DNA from: Candidatus Didemnitutus sp. | GTDB lineage: Bacteria > Verrucomicrobiota > Verrucomicrobiia > Opitutales > Opitutaceae | DNA length: 64,000 bases | Assembly: GCA_019634575.1 (NCBI GenBank) | Contig: JAHCAY010000001.1 | Span: 372,001 to 436,000 of the forward strand | Direction: 5' to 3' | In this document: one piece after another, positions 1-8,249 of the stretch | How the letters are laid out: every line of letters begins with the position of its first letter | How positions within the stretch are numbered: position 1 is the stretch's first letter | The notes under the pieces: generated by a model | Seen by the model: only the letters and a program-made list of their open reading frames with translations | Database searches by the model: none | What the model was told of the DNA's origin: nothing | Made by a program: the position numbers and the translations under genes

Positions 1-1054
1 CGGCGATGACGACGGGATCGTGCGAGAATTGCCCGAGCAGTTGCTTAGCGAAGATTGCCACGAGCACGATTCCGGTCGTCGCAATGACGAGGCCGATGCG
101 CACGCTCCGCATCACCTCGCGATAGGCGCCTTCGAAATCGCCGGCGCCGACGAGGCGGCCGATCAGCAGCTCGGTGCCGAGACCGAGCGCGATGGAGAAG
201 AGAATCACGAGCAACTGCACCTGTCGCGTGTAGGTCATCATCGCGAGGCTCTCCGCGCCCATGCGTGCGACGAAGCTGGTGATAACCATTAGCGACACCC
301 AGTAGCTCATGTGCTCGCCCGCGGCGGGGAGACCGATGTGGAGGATGCGCTTGATGCGATCGAAGCTGAAATCCACGAAATCCCGCGCGCGCAGCATGAG
401 ATGCAAGCGGCGGTCGAGCAGGATCCAGAGAATGATGCTGGCCACGACGCGGCTGAACACGCTCGCGAGCGCCACACCCGTCACGCCCATCTTCGGCGCG
501 CCGAAAAGACCGAAGAGCAGCACGCAGCTGCCAGCGATGTTGATGATGTTCTGCAGCGTGGTGACGACCATGGCGTCGCGCGTGTGGCCGTGCGCGCGGA
601 GCGACGCGCCAAGGGAGACGTTCATCGATTCCATGAACAACGTGCCGCCCATCAGCGTGAGGAACGGCCGGGCGTGCACCATGAGTTCGTCGGGCAACTG
701 CATGAGCCGCAGCAGGGGCGTCGCGCAGGTGAACGCCACGGTGCTGATCACCAGTCCGATCCAGGTGTTCACCGCAATGGCGGTCGTGACGATTTTCTCC
801 GCGCCTTTCGCGTCGCCCGCGCCGACGTGGTGCGTGATGACGACGCTCGCGCCGATACCGATGAAGTTGAAACAGATCAACGAGAGGACGACAAACTGGT
901 TGGCCACGCCCAGCGCGGCGACCGCGCCGTCGGACACATGGCTCACCATGAAGGTGTCCACGACGCCGATCAGAATGCGCAACGACTGTTCGATGAAGAT
1001 CGGCCACGCGATCTGCAGCAGAGTCGGCGCGGCCTTGGTGTTGGTTGAGTTCAT
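1..1054 (-). CDS. MATE family efflux transporter (3' end cut by window edge)
   Basis: Reading from an ATG at 1054 towards base 1 gives 351 residues without a stop, so the C-terminus lies outside the window. The start (MNSTNTKAAPTLLQIAWPIF) and the following alternation of about nine hydrophobic segments with short loops are typical of the MATE/NorM-DinF family, which exports drugs or metabolites using a Na+ or H+ gradient. Characteristic stretches are the VVDTFMVSH segment in helix 1 and the AAGEHMSYWVSL segment opening the second half. The family usually has about 450 residues and 12 helices, so roughly three quarters is present. The gene stands alone, divergent from the transposase gene. 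Substrate cannot be inferred. Confidence 0.85.
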   Translation of the reverse strand, partial: MNSTNTKAAPTLLQIAWPIFIEQSLRILIGVVDTFMVSHVSDGAVAALGVANQFVVLSLICFNFIGIGASVVITHHVGAGDAKGAEKIVTTAIAVNTWIGLVISTVAFTCATPLLRLMQLPDELMVHARPFLTLMGGTLFMESMNVSLGASLRAHGHTRDAMVVTTLQNIINIAGSCVLLFGLFGAPKMGVTGVALASVFSRVVASIILWILLDRRLHLMLRARDFVDFSFDRIKRILHIGLPAAGEHMSYWVSLMVITSFVARMGAESLAMMTYTRQVQLLVILFSIALGLGTELLIGRLVGAGDFEGAYREVMRSVRIGLVIATTGIVLVAIFAKQLLGQFSHDPVVIA

Positions 1055-1145
1055 CCCGCGGAAGGAACCACAGACAGCCGCCGCCGCGCCAAGACAAGGC
1101 GAATTCCCGTCAAGGATATCGGGGCGCGGCCTGAATGTGGCTCGT

Positions 1146-1209
1146 GGCGCGGCGGTAGCTGCGCCGCCCAACGGGGTATCGTTTGGGAGGGCGCGGCTAC
1201 TGCCGCGCC
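1146..1209. repeat. Inverted pair of REP palindromes upstream of transposase
   Basis: Two copies of a GGCGCGGC-(G/A)GTAGC-(C/T)GCGCC palindrome lie head to head, at 1146-1169 on the plus strand and at 1185-1209 on the minus strand, separated by about 15 bases. The second copy, read on the minus strand, differs from the downstream copy at 1774-1797 by one base in 24. This is the arrangement of a BIME next to a RAYT gene. Confidence 0.75.
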
Positions 1210-1263
1210 GTGAACGGGATTGCTGCGCACTTGGCGCGGTCCCAAGTTTTGCGTGGGTCCCAA

Positions 1264-1752
1264 ATGGATTTCAAATCTTCGCAGTGGCCAAGACGCCATC
1301 GCCCAGCGCACCACGTGCGATTGGAGAACAACGATCGTTCCTGTATCGTGTTCCTCACAGTTTGCACACGTAACCGTCAGCCCTTGTTGGCCAATGTGAG
1401 AATGCATGAATGTATGCGCGAAGCCTGGCGCACGGCTGATCGCTGGTTGGTTGGCCGCTATGTCGTGATGCCGGATCACGTTCATCTGTTTTGCTCACCC
1501 GGAACGATTCCTCCTTCCTCATTGCGCGTGTGGGTTAGCTTCTGGAAGGCAACGAGCGCTAAAGCCTCGGGGCTTGGCCGTGATCTTTGGCAGCAGAATT
1601 TCTGGGACACGCAGCTACGTCGTCACGAGAGCTACGGAGCCAAGTGGGAGTATGTTCAGCAGAATCCGGTTAGGGCGGGTTTGGTGGATTCATCAGATGC
1701 ATGGCCATTCCACGGCGAGATGAACGAACTGAGCTGGCATGACGCGAGGTAG
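1264..1752 (+). CDS. REP-associated tyrosine transposase (RAYT, Y1/HUH family)
   Basis: A 162-residue protein from the ATG at 1264; an in-frame start at 1183 would begin inside the REP pair and is less likely. The HUH metal-binding motif is PDHVHLF near residue 70, and the YVQQNPVRAGLV stretch near residue 125 carries the expected catalytic tyrosine of the Y1 transposase fold. RAYTs nick and join REP hairpins through a 5'-phosphotyrosine link and are usually single-copy, domesticated genes. REP copies at 1146-1209 and 1774-1797 flank it in inverted orientation and are its likely substrate. Base composition is lower in GC than the neighbours, consistent with transfer. Confidence 0.88.
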   Translation: MDFKSSQWPRRHRPAHHVRLENNDRSCIVFLTVCTRNRQPLLANVRMHECMREAWRTADRWLVGRYVVMPDHVHLFCSPGTIPPSSLRVWVSFWKATSAKASGLGRDLWQQNFWDTQLRRHESYGAKWEYVQQNPVRAGLVDSSDAWPFHGEMNELSWHDAR

Positions 1753-1773
1753 CGCATACGGGTAGGCGTTCGC

Positions 1774-1797
1774 GGCGCGGCGGTAGCCGCGCCCTCC
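1774..1797 (+). repeat. REP palindrome downstream of transposase
   Basis: A 24-base palindromic sequence starting GGCGCGGCGGTAGCCGCGCC. It is nearly identical to the copy on the opposite strand at 1185-1209, so the transposase gene is bracketed by inverted REP units. Confidence 0.75.
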
Positions 1798-1839
1798 AAG
1801 GCGGTGTTCCGGCGGCGCGGTCACCACCACGCCCCAAGG

Positions 1840-2880
1840 TCACCTCCGGCTCCAGATCCGCAGCGAGCTGAGGAGGAAATTTTCCAGCGCGGCGGCTTCG
1901 TTCAAGTTCAGGCGCAGGAGACCGACGTCGTGTTCGAGCTGGGCGATGGCGGCGACGGTGGAGCGGCGCGCGGTTTCGTCGCCGGCGGCGAGGCGGGCTT
2001 GCGCAAAGTCGCGGGTGGCGTGCTCGAGTTCGGCGAAGAGTTTCAGGCGGATGCCGTTCGTGATGCCGGTCTGGATCGCGTCGACCTCGTCGTCGTCGAG
2101 GTCGTCAGGGAGCTTTTCCTTTTGCTGCTTCCACGCCTGTTCGGTGGCGGCGGAGAGCACGGCATTGAAGCGCGTGATGAGGCCGTAGACGGAGATCACC
2201 TGGTCGGCCACGGCGCGCTTGTCGGCAGCGCCGTCGGCGAGCTTGCCGAGCCACGCGGCGTAGTCGGCGCGCGTTTGCTGCCAGGACGCGATCAAGTCGG
2301 TCTCGCAGCCGGCGAGAGCCTCGGCACCGCTGTCGGTGAAGCGGAAGAGCAGGCAGCGGCTGCGGATCGTGGCGAGAAGCGAGTAAGGGCGCGTCGTGAG
2401 CAGCAGGATCGTGGTGCTCGCGGGCGGCTCTTCGAGGGTTTTGAGAAAAATGTTCGCTGCGGCGACGTTCATGCGATCGGCCTCGTAGACGACGGCGACC
2501 TTGCGGTGCGAGACCTGCGGCGAGACTTGGATGCGGTTGATGAGGTCGCGCGTGGCGTCGGCGCCGATCTGGCGCATCTTGCCGGCGGGGCGCAGGGCGA
2601 AGAAGTCCGGGTGCTGCTTCGGCGCGAAATACTGGCTGGGCGAGCGCGGGTCGTTGAGCAGGCGGTCGGCGATGCCGTGCGCGACGGTGGCGAGCGTGCC
2701 GAGGTTTTCGCCGTGGAGCAGGAGACTGTTGGCGAGGCGGCGGCGTTCGATCGCGCGCTCGATCACGGAGACGGCAGGTGTGCCGGCGAGCGTGTCGGGC
2801 CAGGGAGCTGGAGTGACGGAGGACAGAGGACGGAAGACTGAGAACGGAGCCCGGTCGGCAGAGGACCGGCGCGCGGGCTC
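1840..2880 (-). CDS. holB: DNA polymerase III delta' subunit (HolB); start codon unclear
   Basis: The reading frame carries the N-terminal HolB pattern PWPDTLAGTPAVSVIERAI, the LLLHGENLGT segment in place of the usual P-loop, a KVAVVYEADRMNVAAANIFLKTLEEPP segment (given here as its key words: YEADRM, AANIFLKTLEEPP) and TTRPYSLLATIRSRC, all typical of clamp-loader delta'. The protein loads the beta clamp at replication forks. It follows tmk directly, a common pairing. No ATG, GTG or TTG exists between the tmk stop (2879) and the conserved PWPD block; the frame stays open back into tmk without a usable start. A CTG near 2831 inside a low-complexity repeat, or a GTG at 2766 that would delete the PWPD block, are the options. 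The C-terminal part is more diverged. Confidence 0.75.
   Translation of the reverse strand, partial: EPARRSSADRAPFSVFRPLSSVTPAPWPDTLAGTPAVSVIERAIERRRLANSLLLHGENLGTLATVAHGIADRLLNDPRSPSQYFAPKQHPDFFALRPAGKMRQIGADATRDLINRIQVSPQVSHRKVAVVYEADRMNVAAANIFLKTLEEPPASTTILLLTTRPYSLLATIRSRCLLFRFTDSGAEALAGCETDLIASWQQTRADYAAWLGKLADGAADKRAVADQVISVYGLITRFNAVLSAATEQAWKQQKEKLPDDLDDDEVDAIQTGITNGIRLKLFAELEHATRDFAQARLAAGDETARRSTVAAIAQLEHDVGLLRLNLNEAAALENFLLSSLRIWSRR
2811..2850. repeat. Low-complexity GACGGAGGAC-type repeat at holB 5' end
   Basis: Imperfect tandem units built from gacggaggac, agactgag and ggacggaag. The same building blocks, in a similar order, occur at 29277-29336. The repeat occupies the place where the holB start codon should be. 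Confidence 0.5.
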
Positions 2881-3541
2881 AGCTGGTTTGGAGGTCGAGG
2901 AGGCGGAGTTGCACGGCGCCCCAGATTTGCTCTTCGAGGGCTTTGGCGGATTGCGTGCCGTCCATGACGACGACGCGTTCGGGCCACTGGCGGGCGAGGA
3001 GCAGGTAGCCTTCGCGGACCTTGTTGTAGAATTCGATGTTCTCGCGCTCCATGCGGTCGGGGAGATCGGAGGCGCGCTGGCGGACGCGTTGCAGGCTGAC
3101 CTCGGTGGGCACGTCGAGAACGATCGTGAGGTGCGGCATGACGTTGCCAACGGCGAAGCGGTTGATCTGGTTCACCGGGTCGGGCGCGAGGTTGCGCGCG
3201 ACGCCTTGGTAGACGGTGGACGAGTCGAGGTAGCGGTCGCTGAGCACGACGGCGCCGCGGAGCAGGGCAGGGGCGATGACCTCGCGAACGAGCTGGGCGC
3301 GGGCGGCGGTGAAGAGCAGGAGCTCGGTCTCGGCGCACATCTCGTCGCCGCGGTGGTTGTGGATGAGAATATTCCGGATTTGCTCGCCGATCTCCGTGCC
3401 GCCGGGCTCGCGCGTGGCGATGACTTCGCGGCCGAGTTTCTGGAGATGCTCGGCGAGACGCATGATTTGCGTGGACTTGCCGGAGCCTTCGGAGCCCTCG
3501 AACGAGATGAGTTTGCCAGCGGGTTTGGACTTGTTGGGCAT
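2879..3541 (-). CDS. tmk: Thymidylate kinase
   Basis: A 220-residue protein that phosphorylates dTMP to dTDP with ATP, the last specific step to dTTP. The P-loop FEGSEGSGKST is at residues 14-24, the TREPGGTEIGEQIR dTMP-binding segment near 43, the DRY motif (LSDRYLDSSTVYQG) near 98 and a lid region rich in arginine (RVRQRASDLPDRMERE) near 150. Length and order match bacterial Tmk. The ATG at 3541 gives a short N-terminal tail before the beta strand and is the only reasonable start. holB follows immediately, so both probably share one transcript. Confidence 0.96.
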   Translation of the reverse strand: MPNKSKPAGKLISFEGSEGSGKSTQIMRLAEHLQKLGREVIATREPGGTEIGEQIRNILIHNHRGDEMCAETELLLFTAARAQLVREVIAPALLRGAVVLSDRYLDSSTVYQGVARNLAPDPVNQINRFAVGNVMPHLTIVLDVPTEVSLQRVRQRASDLPDRMERENIEFYNKVREGYLLLARQWPERVVVMDGTQSAKALEEQIWGAVQLRLLDLQTS

Positions 3542-3624
3542 GGGAATGCGGGAGGTGAGAAAACGAAACGTGCGGCAGCGACGGTCGGCAACCGTTTTTC
3601 CGCGCGCGCACGGGAGGAAACCCC

Positions 3625-4371
3625 TTGATTGCGCCGAACAATCGCGCCAACACTCGGCGCGTCATGCTCAGCCTCGCCTCGGCGCCGCTTTTTCTCGCCA
3701 CCACCAACATCATCGAAGTCTTCGCCCGCTGTGATCCGGTCGGCCAAGTCATCACCACCATCCTGCTGATTTTCAGCGTCGTCGCCTGGTCGGTGATGCT
3801 CGGCAAGAACTCCGAACTGAACAAGCTGCGCGCGCGCAACAATCAGTTCGAACAACGCCTGCGCGAGGAGCGCAAGCTGCTCGATCTGCCGGAGTCGTTC
3901 CGCAACATGCGCTCGATTCCCTACGCGGATCTTTTCGCCGACGCGTCCGAGGCTTACTGGCGTGCCGCCGCGATCGGCAAGGAGAAGGGCGACGACTCGC
4001 TGCACGCGCGCCTCGAACACGCGGAGAACGCCATCTCCCGCGCGCTCGCGCGGCAGGTGCTCCGCTACGAGGAAAGCATGGTGTGGCTCGCGACGATGGT
4101 CACGGTCGCGCCGTTCATGGGCCTGCTCGGCACGGTGTGGGGCGTGATGGAGGCGTTCAGCGCTGTGTCGGTGATGCAGACCGCGAGCATCCAGACGCTT
4201 GCGCCCGGCGTCTCGGCGGCATTGCTCACGACGATCGCGGGCCTCGTGGTGGCGATTCCGTCGGTCGTGGGCTACAATGTCTTGTTGAACAAAACCAAGA
4301 CGCTCACGACGGAGATCGAGAACTACGCGAGCACGCTCGCGGACCGCATCGAATTGGAGATGCAGAAATAA
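3625..4371 (+). CDS. TolQ/ExbB-type proton channel subunit
   Basis: A 248-residue inner-membrane protein of the MotA/TolQ/ExbB family, which forms the proton channel powering TonB- or Tol-type envelope work. Three membrane segments are visible: near residues 35-58, the WLATMVTVAPFMGLLGTVWG segment near 150, and the SAALLTTIAGLVVAIPSVVGYN segment (key words TTIAGLVVAIP) near 195. The start is TTG at 3625, chosen because GGAGG sits 7 bases upstream; an ATG at 3664 has no ribosome-binding site. It is the first gene of an operon with a TolR-like and a TonB/TolA-like gene. Confidence 0.92.
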   Translation: MIAPNNRANTRRVMLSLASAPLFLATTNIIEVFARCDPVGQVITTILLIFSVVAWSVMLGKNSELNKLRARNNQFEQRLREERKLLDLPESFRNMRSIPYADLFADASEAYWRAAAIGKEKGDDSLHARLEHAENAISRALARQVLRYEESMVWLATMVTVAPFMGLLGTVWGVMEAFSAVSVMQTASIQTLAPGVSAALLTTIAGLVVAIPSVVGYNVLLNKTKTLTTEIENYASTLADRIELEMQK

Positions 4372-4383
4372 GGAGCCGTCGCC

Positions 4384-4809
4384 ATGGCCCGCACTTTCCG
4401 CCGCGCGCGCGCCGCGCATCCCATTTCGGATCTGAACGTCACCAATCTCATCGATTTGGCGTTCACGCTCCTGATCATCTTCATGATCTCGACGCCGCTC
4501 ATCCAGTCGGAGCAGACGGTTGCGGTGAATCTGCCCGTCGAGTCGAAGAGCGAGCAGGCGCGTCCTGACAAGGACACGCGTTTCGAGACGATCAGCATCA
4601 AGGCCGACGGCACGTGCACGCTCGGCAGCAAACCAGTGCCGATTGCCAATCTGAAGAAAGCCCTCGCGACCTACGCCGCCGAAGCGAAACCGCCGGTCTT
4701 CCGCATCCGCATGGATCAGAAGGCGACGGCGCAGCATTTCATCAGCGTGATGGACGCGTTGAAACAGAACGGCCTCTCCAAGGTCACTTTCGATACACAG
4801 ACACCCTGA
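4384..4809 (+). CDS. TolR/ExbD-type transporter subunit
   Basis: A 141-residue protein with a short basic cytoplasmic N-terminus, the conserved DLNVTNLIDLAFTLLIIFMI membrane helix (the aspartate in NLIDLAF is the proton-relay residue) and a periplasmic domain ending in DALKQNGLSKVTFDTQ. This is the standard ExbD/TolR layout. AGGAG lies 7 bases before the ATG. It works with the upstream channel protein and the downstream TonB/TolA-like protein, couples proton flow to force across the periplasm, and is separated from each by only a few bases. Confidence 0.93.
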   Translation: MARTFRRARAAHPISDLNVTNLIDLAFTLLIIFMISTPLIQSEQTVAVNLPVESKSEQARPDKDTRFETISIKADGTCTLGSKPVPIANLKKALATYAAEAKPPVFRIRMDQKATAQHFISVMDALKQNGLSKVTFDTQTP

Positions 4810-4815
4810 GCGCCG

Positions 4816-5727
4816 ATGCGCGCGAATTCCCCCAGCGCCTATTTCGCCTCACTGCTGCTGCACGCTGCAGTGGCGGCGATCGTCGCGGGGCTATCGCTCT
4901 ACATCGCGCAGGTGCAGTCGCAGCAGCGGCCGCCGGTGATCTTCGATCTCGTGGTCGGCCCGCCGACGGCGCCGGGCGAGCTCGTCGCGCCCAAGCTCGG
5001 CAACACCCTCACGGCGCCGAAAATCACGCCGCCCGTCAACGCACCGATCCGCCAGCCCGAAGTCGCTCCGCAACCCGAGCCGGTCGTCGAGACGGTGAAA
5101 ACCCCGCCGCCGGAGGACGTGATGCCGACACCGCCCAAGGAGACGCCGAAGCCGAAGACCAAGGATGTGCCGAAGCCCAAGCAAACACTGACCAAGGAGG
5201 CCAAGAAGGTCGTCGATCAGATGAACAACCGGCGGATCGTTTCCTATCTGAACGAGAAGAAGAAAATCGACCGCGAGATCGCGAAGCAGGAAGCCGCGCG
5301 CAAAGCCGCGGAAGCCCGCGCCGCGAAGGCGAACGCTGGCGTCAAGGGCGTCGACGTGAAGGGGATCAAGGACGGCGTTCTCCAAGGCTCGGATACGAAC
5401 ACTAACGGTGGTGGTCGCGGCAAAGCCCTCTCCCGCGAAGAGGCCGACGAGCTGCTCGTCTACCAGACGCTGCTGAAAAACGAGCTGAAACCGATTTTCG
5501 ACGAACTGAAACCCACCGGCGTCTCGGACTCGCTGACCGCCGACATTTCCTTTCTCATGACGGCCAACGGCGAGATCGGCAATGTGCGCGTCGCGCGCTC
5601 CTCCGGGAGTGCGGAATTCGATCAGGCGGCCGTCGCGTCGTTCAAACGTCTCGCCTGGGGCAAACGCCGGCCGGACGGCAAGACGAGCACGTGGGTGCTC
5701 ACGTTCCGCATGCGCGACCTCGATTGA
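4816..5727 (+). CDS. TonB/TolA-like periplasm-spanning protein
   Basis: A 303-residue protein with one N-terminal membrane segment (YFASLLLHAAVAAIVAGLSL), a long Pro/Lys/Glu-rich stretch (residues about 50-130), a charged Ala-rich helix (about 135-180) and a C-terminal domain (about 215-303) with the TonB/TolA C-terminal pattern ADISFLMTANGEIGNVRVARSSGSAEFDQAAV (key words GEIGNVRVARSSG). The charged helix makes it more TolA-like, the Pro-rich region more TonB-like. Being third in the operon after TolQ and TolR homologues, it is probably the energy-transmitting arm. No Pal or TolB gene is adjacent. A strong terminator follows. Confidence 0.85.
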   Translation: MRANSPSAYFASLLLHAAVAAIVAGLSLYIAQVQSQQRPPVIFDLVVGPPTAPGELVAPKLGNTLTAPKITPPVNAPIRQPEVAPQPEPVVETVKTPPPEDVMPTPPKETPKPKTKDVPKPKQTLTKEAKKVVDQMNNRRIVSYLNEKKKIDREIAKQEAARKAAEARAAKANAGVKGVDVKGIKDGVLQGSDTNTNGGGRGKALSREEADELLVYQTLLKNELKPIFDELKPTGVSDSLTADISFLMTANGEIGNVRVARSSGSAEFDQAAVASFKRLAWGKRRPDGKTSTWVLTFRMRDLD

Positions 5728-5756
5728 GCTGTCGCGCACAATTCGTTGAGGATAAG

Positions 5757-5787
5757 AAAAAACCGCCGGATCGCTCCGGCGGTTTTT
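5757..5787. terminator. Bidirectional Rho-independent terminator
   Basis: An 8-bp perfect stem (CCGCCGGA/TCCGGCGG) with a TCGC loop, preceded by an A-run and followed by a T-run. It can end both the Tol-like operon on the plus strand and the tRNA-Ala transcript on the minus strand. Confidence 0.9.
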
Positions 5788-5796
5788 CGTTTAAAG

Positions 5797-5872
5797 TGGT
5801 GGACCCGATCAGAATCGAACTGACGACCTCCTCAATGCCATTGAGGCGCTCTGCCAACTGAGCTACGAGCCC
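5797..5872 (-). tRNA. tRNA-Ala (GGC)
   Basis: Read on the minus strand this gives a 76-base cloverleaf: acceptor GGGCTCG paired with CGGGTCC, D arm GCTC...GAGC, anticodon stem CCTCA/TGAGG around the loop ATGGCAT, T loop TTCGATT, and an encoded CCA end. The anticodon GGC reads GCC and GCU alanine codons. Confidence 0.96.
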
Positions 5873-5946
5873 ACAAAGAACTGCGAAGGGCCAAAAAGCG
5901 GAGTTTGCCGGGCGAATGCAAGGCCTTTTTGGAAGAGATGCCGAAC

Positions 5947-6756
5947 TTAGTTCGGACCGTGGAAAATGAGGGGCGGTGGCGGCGGGGAAGGGTCGTCGGG
6001 ATTCGCTGCGGCGGCAGCCTGCGCTGTCGCCATGCGTTGGGTCCATTCCGTCCAGTAGGCCGCCTCGCGCTCACGGCGCAGCAACATGCGGTATTCCGCG
6101 TCGCCCGCGAAAAAGATGAAGATGAAAAGCGCCGACAGCAGATACCAGTGAAGAAAATAGGCGGCCGCCAACGCGAGCAGTGGCGCGGCGATTTTTCCGA
6201 TGACGACGGCGCGACGCGTGGCCTTGAGGTAGTCCATTTTGCGGGCGAGCAGCGCGCGGAGGATGCGCCCGCCATCCATCGGGAACACCGGCAGCAGATT
6301 GAAAGTGCCCATCACGAGGTTGCCGAGCGCTAGTTGGATGAGAGTCATTTGCGAACCGTAGGCGGGCACGGACTGCTCCGACCAGAGGTCGTGCCACACA
6401 AGCGGAAGCAGGACCGCCACGAGCACGAAGTTCATCGCCGGCCCGGCGATGGTGATCAGCAGTTCGGCCGCGGGTTGACGCGGGATGCGGTCGAACTCCG
6501 CCATGCCGCCGATCGGCATCAGGAGGATGCGAGGCACCTGCACGCCGTAGCGCCGCGCCGTCAGCGAGTGGCCCAATTCGTGCAACACCACGCACCCGAA
6601 GAACAACGTCACCACGAGCAAACTCCACAGCGCCCCCGTCGCGCCCGCTTCCTGCCAGCCTTCCCAGCCGAAATAGGCCAGCAGCAGCAAAAAGCTCACA
6701 TGGATCGCGAGCTGTATGCCAAAGACGCGGAACAGATTAATTGACCACCCTAACAT
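5947..6756 (-). CDS. Site-2 protease, M50 family (SpoIVFB/S2P-like)
   Basis: A 269-residue integral membrane metalloprotease. The zinc motif HELGH is in VVLHELGHSLTARRYG near residue 60, and the second metal-ligand motif is NLLPVFPMDGGRILRAL near residue 157. About five to six membrane segments surround them. There is no PDZ domain, and no CBS domain; the short proline-rich C-terminal tail is unlikely to be structured. Such enzymes cut transmembrane proteins within the bilayer, often releasing a transcription or sigma factor. No obvious substrate is adjacent; it diverges from the sigma54 regulator gene. Confidence 0.93.
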   Translation of the reverse strand: MLGWSINLFRVFGIQLAIHVSFLLLLAYFGWEGWQEAGATGALWSLLVVTLFFGCVVLHELGHSLTARRYGVQVPRILLMPIGGMAEFDRIPRQPAAELLITIAGPAMNFVLVAVLLPLVWHDLWSEQSVPAYGSQMTLIQLALGNLVMGTFNLLPVFPMDGGRILRALLARKMDYLKATRRAVVIGKIAAPLLALAAAYFLHWYLLSALFIFIFFAGDAEYRMLLRREREAAYWTEWTQRMATAQAAAAANPDDPSPPPPPLIFHGPN

Positions 6757-6801
6757 CGGCCCTAAGTAGAACCATCGCTTCCGAAAGCGCTAATACAATC
6801 C

Positions 6802-8235
6802 ATGTCCACCGACACTCCGGCACCCACCATTCTGGTCATCGACGATGACACCGAGGTGCGTTACTCGCTCAACCGCGTGCTCAGCTCCCAACGCTACCGC
6901 GTCCAGGAGGCCGCGAGCGGCGAGGAAGGCGTCGCGGCGGTTAAGAAGCAGGCGCCCGACGTCGTGTTGCTCGACAACCGCATGACCGGCATGACCGGCC
7001 TCGAGACGCTGCAACACATCCGCGCCGCGAGCCCGCGGCAGCTGGTGATCTTCATGACGGCCTACGGCACGGCGCAGACCGCGATCGAGGCGATGAAATA
7101 CGGCGCCTACGATTACGTGGTGAAGCCGTTCGATCCGCCGAAGCTGCTCGCGCTCGTCGAGAGTGCGCTGCGCACCCAGGCCGACAGCAAGTCCGCCAGC
7201 AGCTACCAGCCGGTCGTGAATTCCGAGGAGCACAAGGAAGGCATCGTCGGCACTTCGCCCGCGATGCAGGAAGTCTTCAAAGCCATCGGCCAATTCGCCG
7301 CCTCCGACGCCTCGGTGATGATCACGGGCGAGTCCGGCACCGGTAAGGAGCTCGTCGCGCGCGCCATCCATCGCCACAGCCATCGCTCCGCGAAAGCGTT
7401 CGTCGCGGTGAATTGCGCCGCGATTCCCGAGAACCTGATCGAGAGCGAACTCTTCGGCCACGAGCGCGGTTCGTTCACCGGCGCCACGGCGCAGCGCCTC
7501 GGCAAATTCGAGCTCTGCGACGGCGGCACGATTTTTCTCGATGAGATCGGCGACATGACGCCGACCACGCAGACAAAGATCCTGCGCGTGCTCCAGGAAG
7601 GCGAAATTCAGCGCGTCGGCGGCATCGAGACCATCAAGGTCAACGTGCGTGTCGTCGCCGCGACGAACAAGAACCTCGAGGTGCTCGTCAAAGAGAAGAA
7701 GTTTCGCGAGGACCTCTACTACCGGCTCAACGTCGTCCGCGTGAAGCTCCCGCCGCTGCGCAAACGCGTCGAGGACGTGCCGCAAATCGTCGACTTTTTC
7801 CTCCAGGGACTCTTCAAGGCGAAGAAGACGAAGGTGCGCAAAGTTTCACCGGAAGCGCTCGCGCTGTTCTGCCGCTATCGCTGGCCGGGCAACGTCCGCG
7901 AACTCGAGAACGTTGTCTATCGCAGCGCCGTCGCCGCGACTGGCGACGCGATCCTGCCGCGCGATTTGCCCGACGAAGTCCGGCAGGCCGGTGAGCAGGA
8001 GGAACTGGCTGCGGACAGCTCGACGAGCGCTCCGCCGTCCGCGCCGACCGAAACACCGGCGGATTCGAGCGCGGGTGGAGCCGAATCGATCGAGGAGCTC
8101 GCCGCGCGTCTGCTCGCGGCGATTGCGACTGCGAATCCGGGCAACGAACGCGCGGCACTGGCACAGCTGTTCGGCGACAAACTGCCGTCTGCTGAAACGC
8201 CTGCGCCCAAAAGGCGCGCGGCCAAAAAACACTGA
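6802..8235 (+). CDS. NtrC-family sigma54 response regulator lacking a recognisable Fis helix-turn-helix
   Basis: A 477-residue protein. Residues 8-125 form a receiver domain with phospho-acceptor Asp58 ([10 protein letters not shown]) and the KPF lysine motif. Residues about 145-380 are an AAA+ domain: Walker A GESGTGKE, a loop reading GSFTGA instead of GAFTGA, Walker [13 protein letters not shown], and the [15 protein letters not shown] sensor II. The last about 90 residues are Ala/Ser/Pro-rich and end in KRRAAKKH, with no clear Fis-type helix-turn-helix, so it may act without binding enhancer DNA or bind it differently. No cognate kinase gene is adjacent. Confidence 0.92.
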   Translation: MSTDTPAPTILVIDDDTEVRYSLNRVLSSQRYRVQEAASGEEGVAAVKKQAPDVVLLDNRMTGMTGLETLQHIRAASPRQLVIFMTAYGTAQTAIEAMKYGAYDYVVKPFDPPKLLALVESALRTQADSKSASSYQPVVNSEEHKEGIVGTSPAMQEVFKAIGQFAASDASVMITGESGTGKELVARAIHRHSHRSAKAFVAVNCAAIPENLIESELFGHERGSFTGATAQRLGKFELCDGGTIFLDEIGDMTPTTQTKILRVLQEGEIQRVGGIETIKVNVRVVAATNKNLEVLVKEKKFREDLYYRLNVVRVKLPPLRKRVEDVPQIVDFFLQGLFKAKKTKVRKVSPEALALFCRYRWPGNVRELENVVYRSAVAATGDAILPRDLPDEVRQAGEQEELAADSSTSAPPSAPTETPADSSAGGAESIEELAARLLAAIATANPGNERAALAQLFGDKLPSAETPAPKRRAAKKH

Positions 8236-8249
8236 CCCGCGCTGACGGC

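Noticed and set aside
45..1097. Arg-rich open frame on the minus strand over the MATE gene
   Set aside because: It is a frame shadow; the correct frame gives a helical membrane protein with MATE motifs and runs off the window edge.
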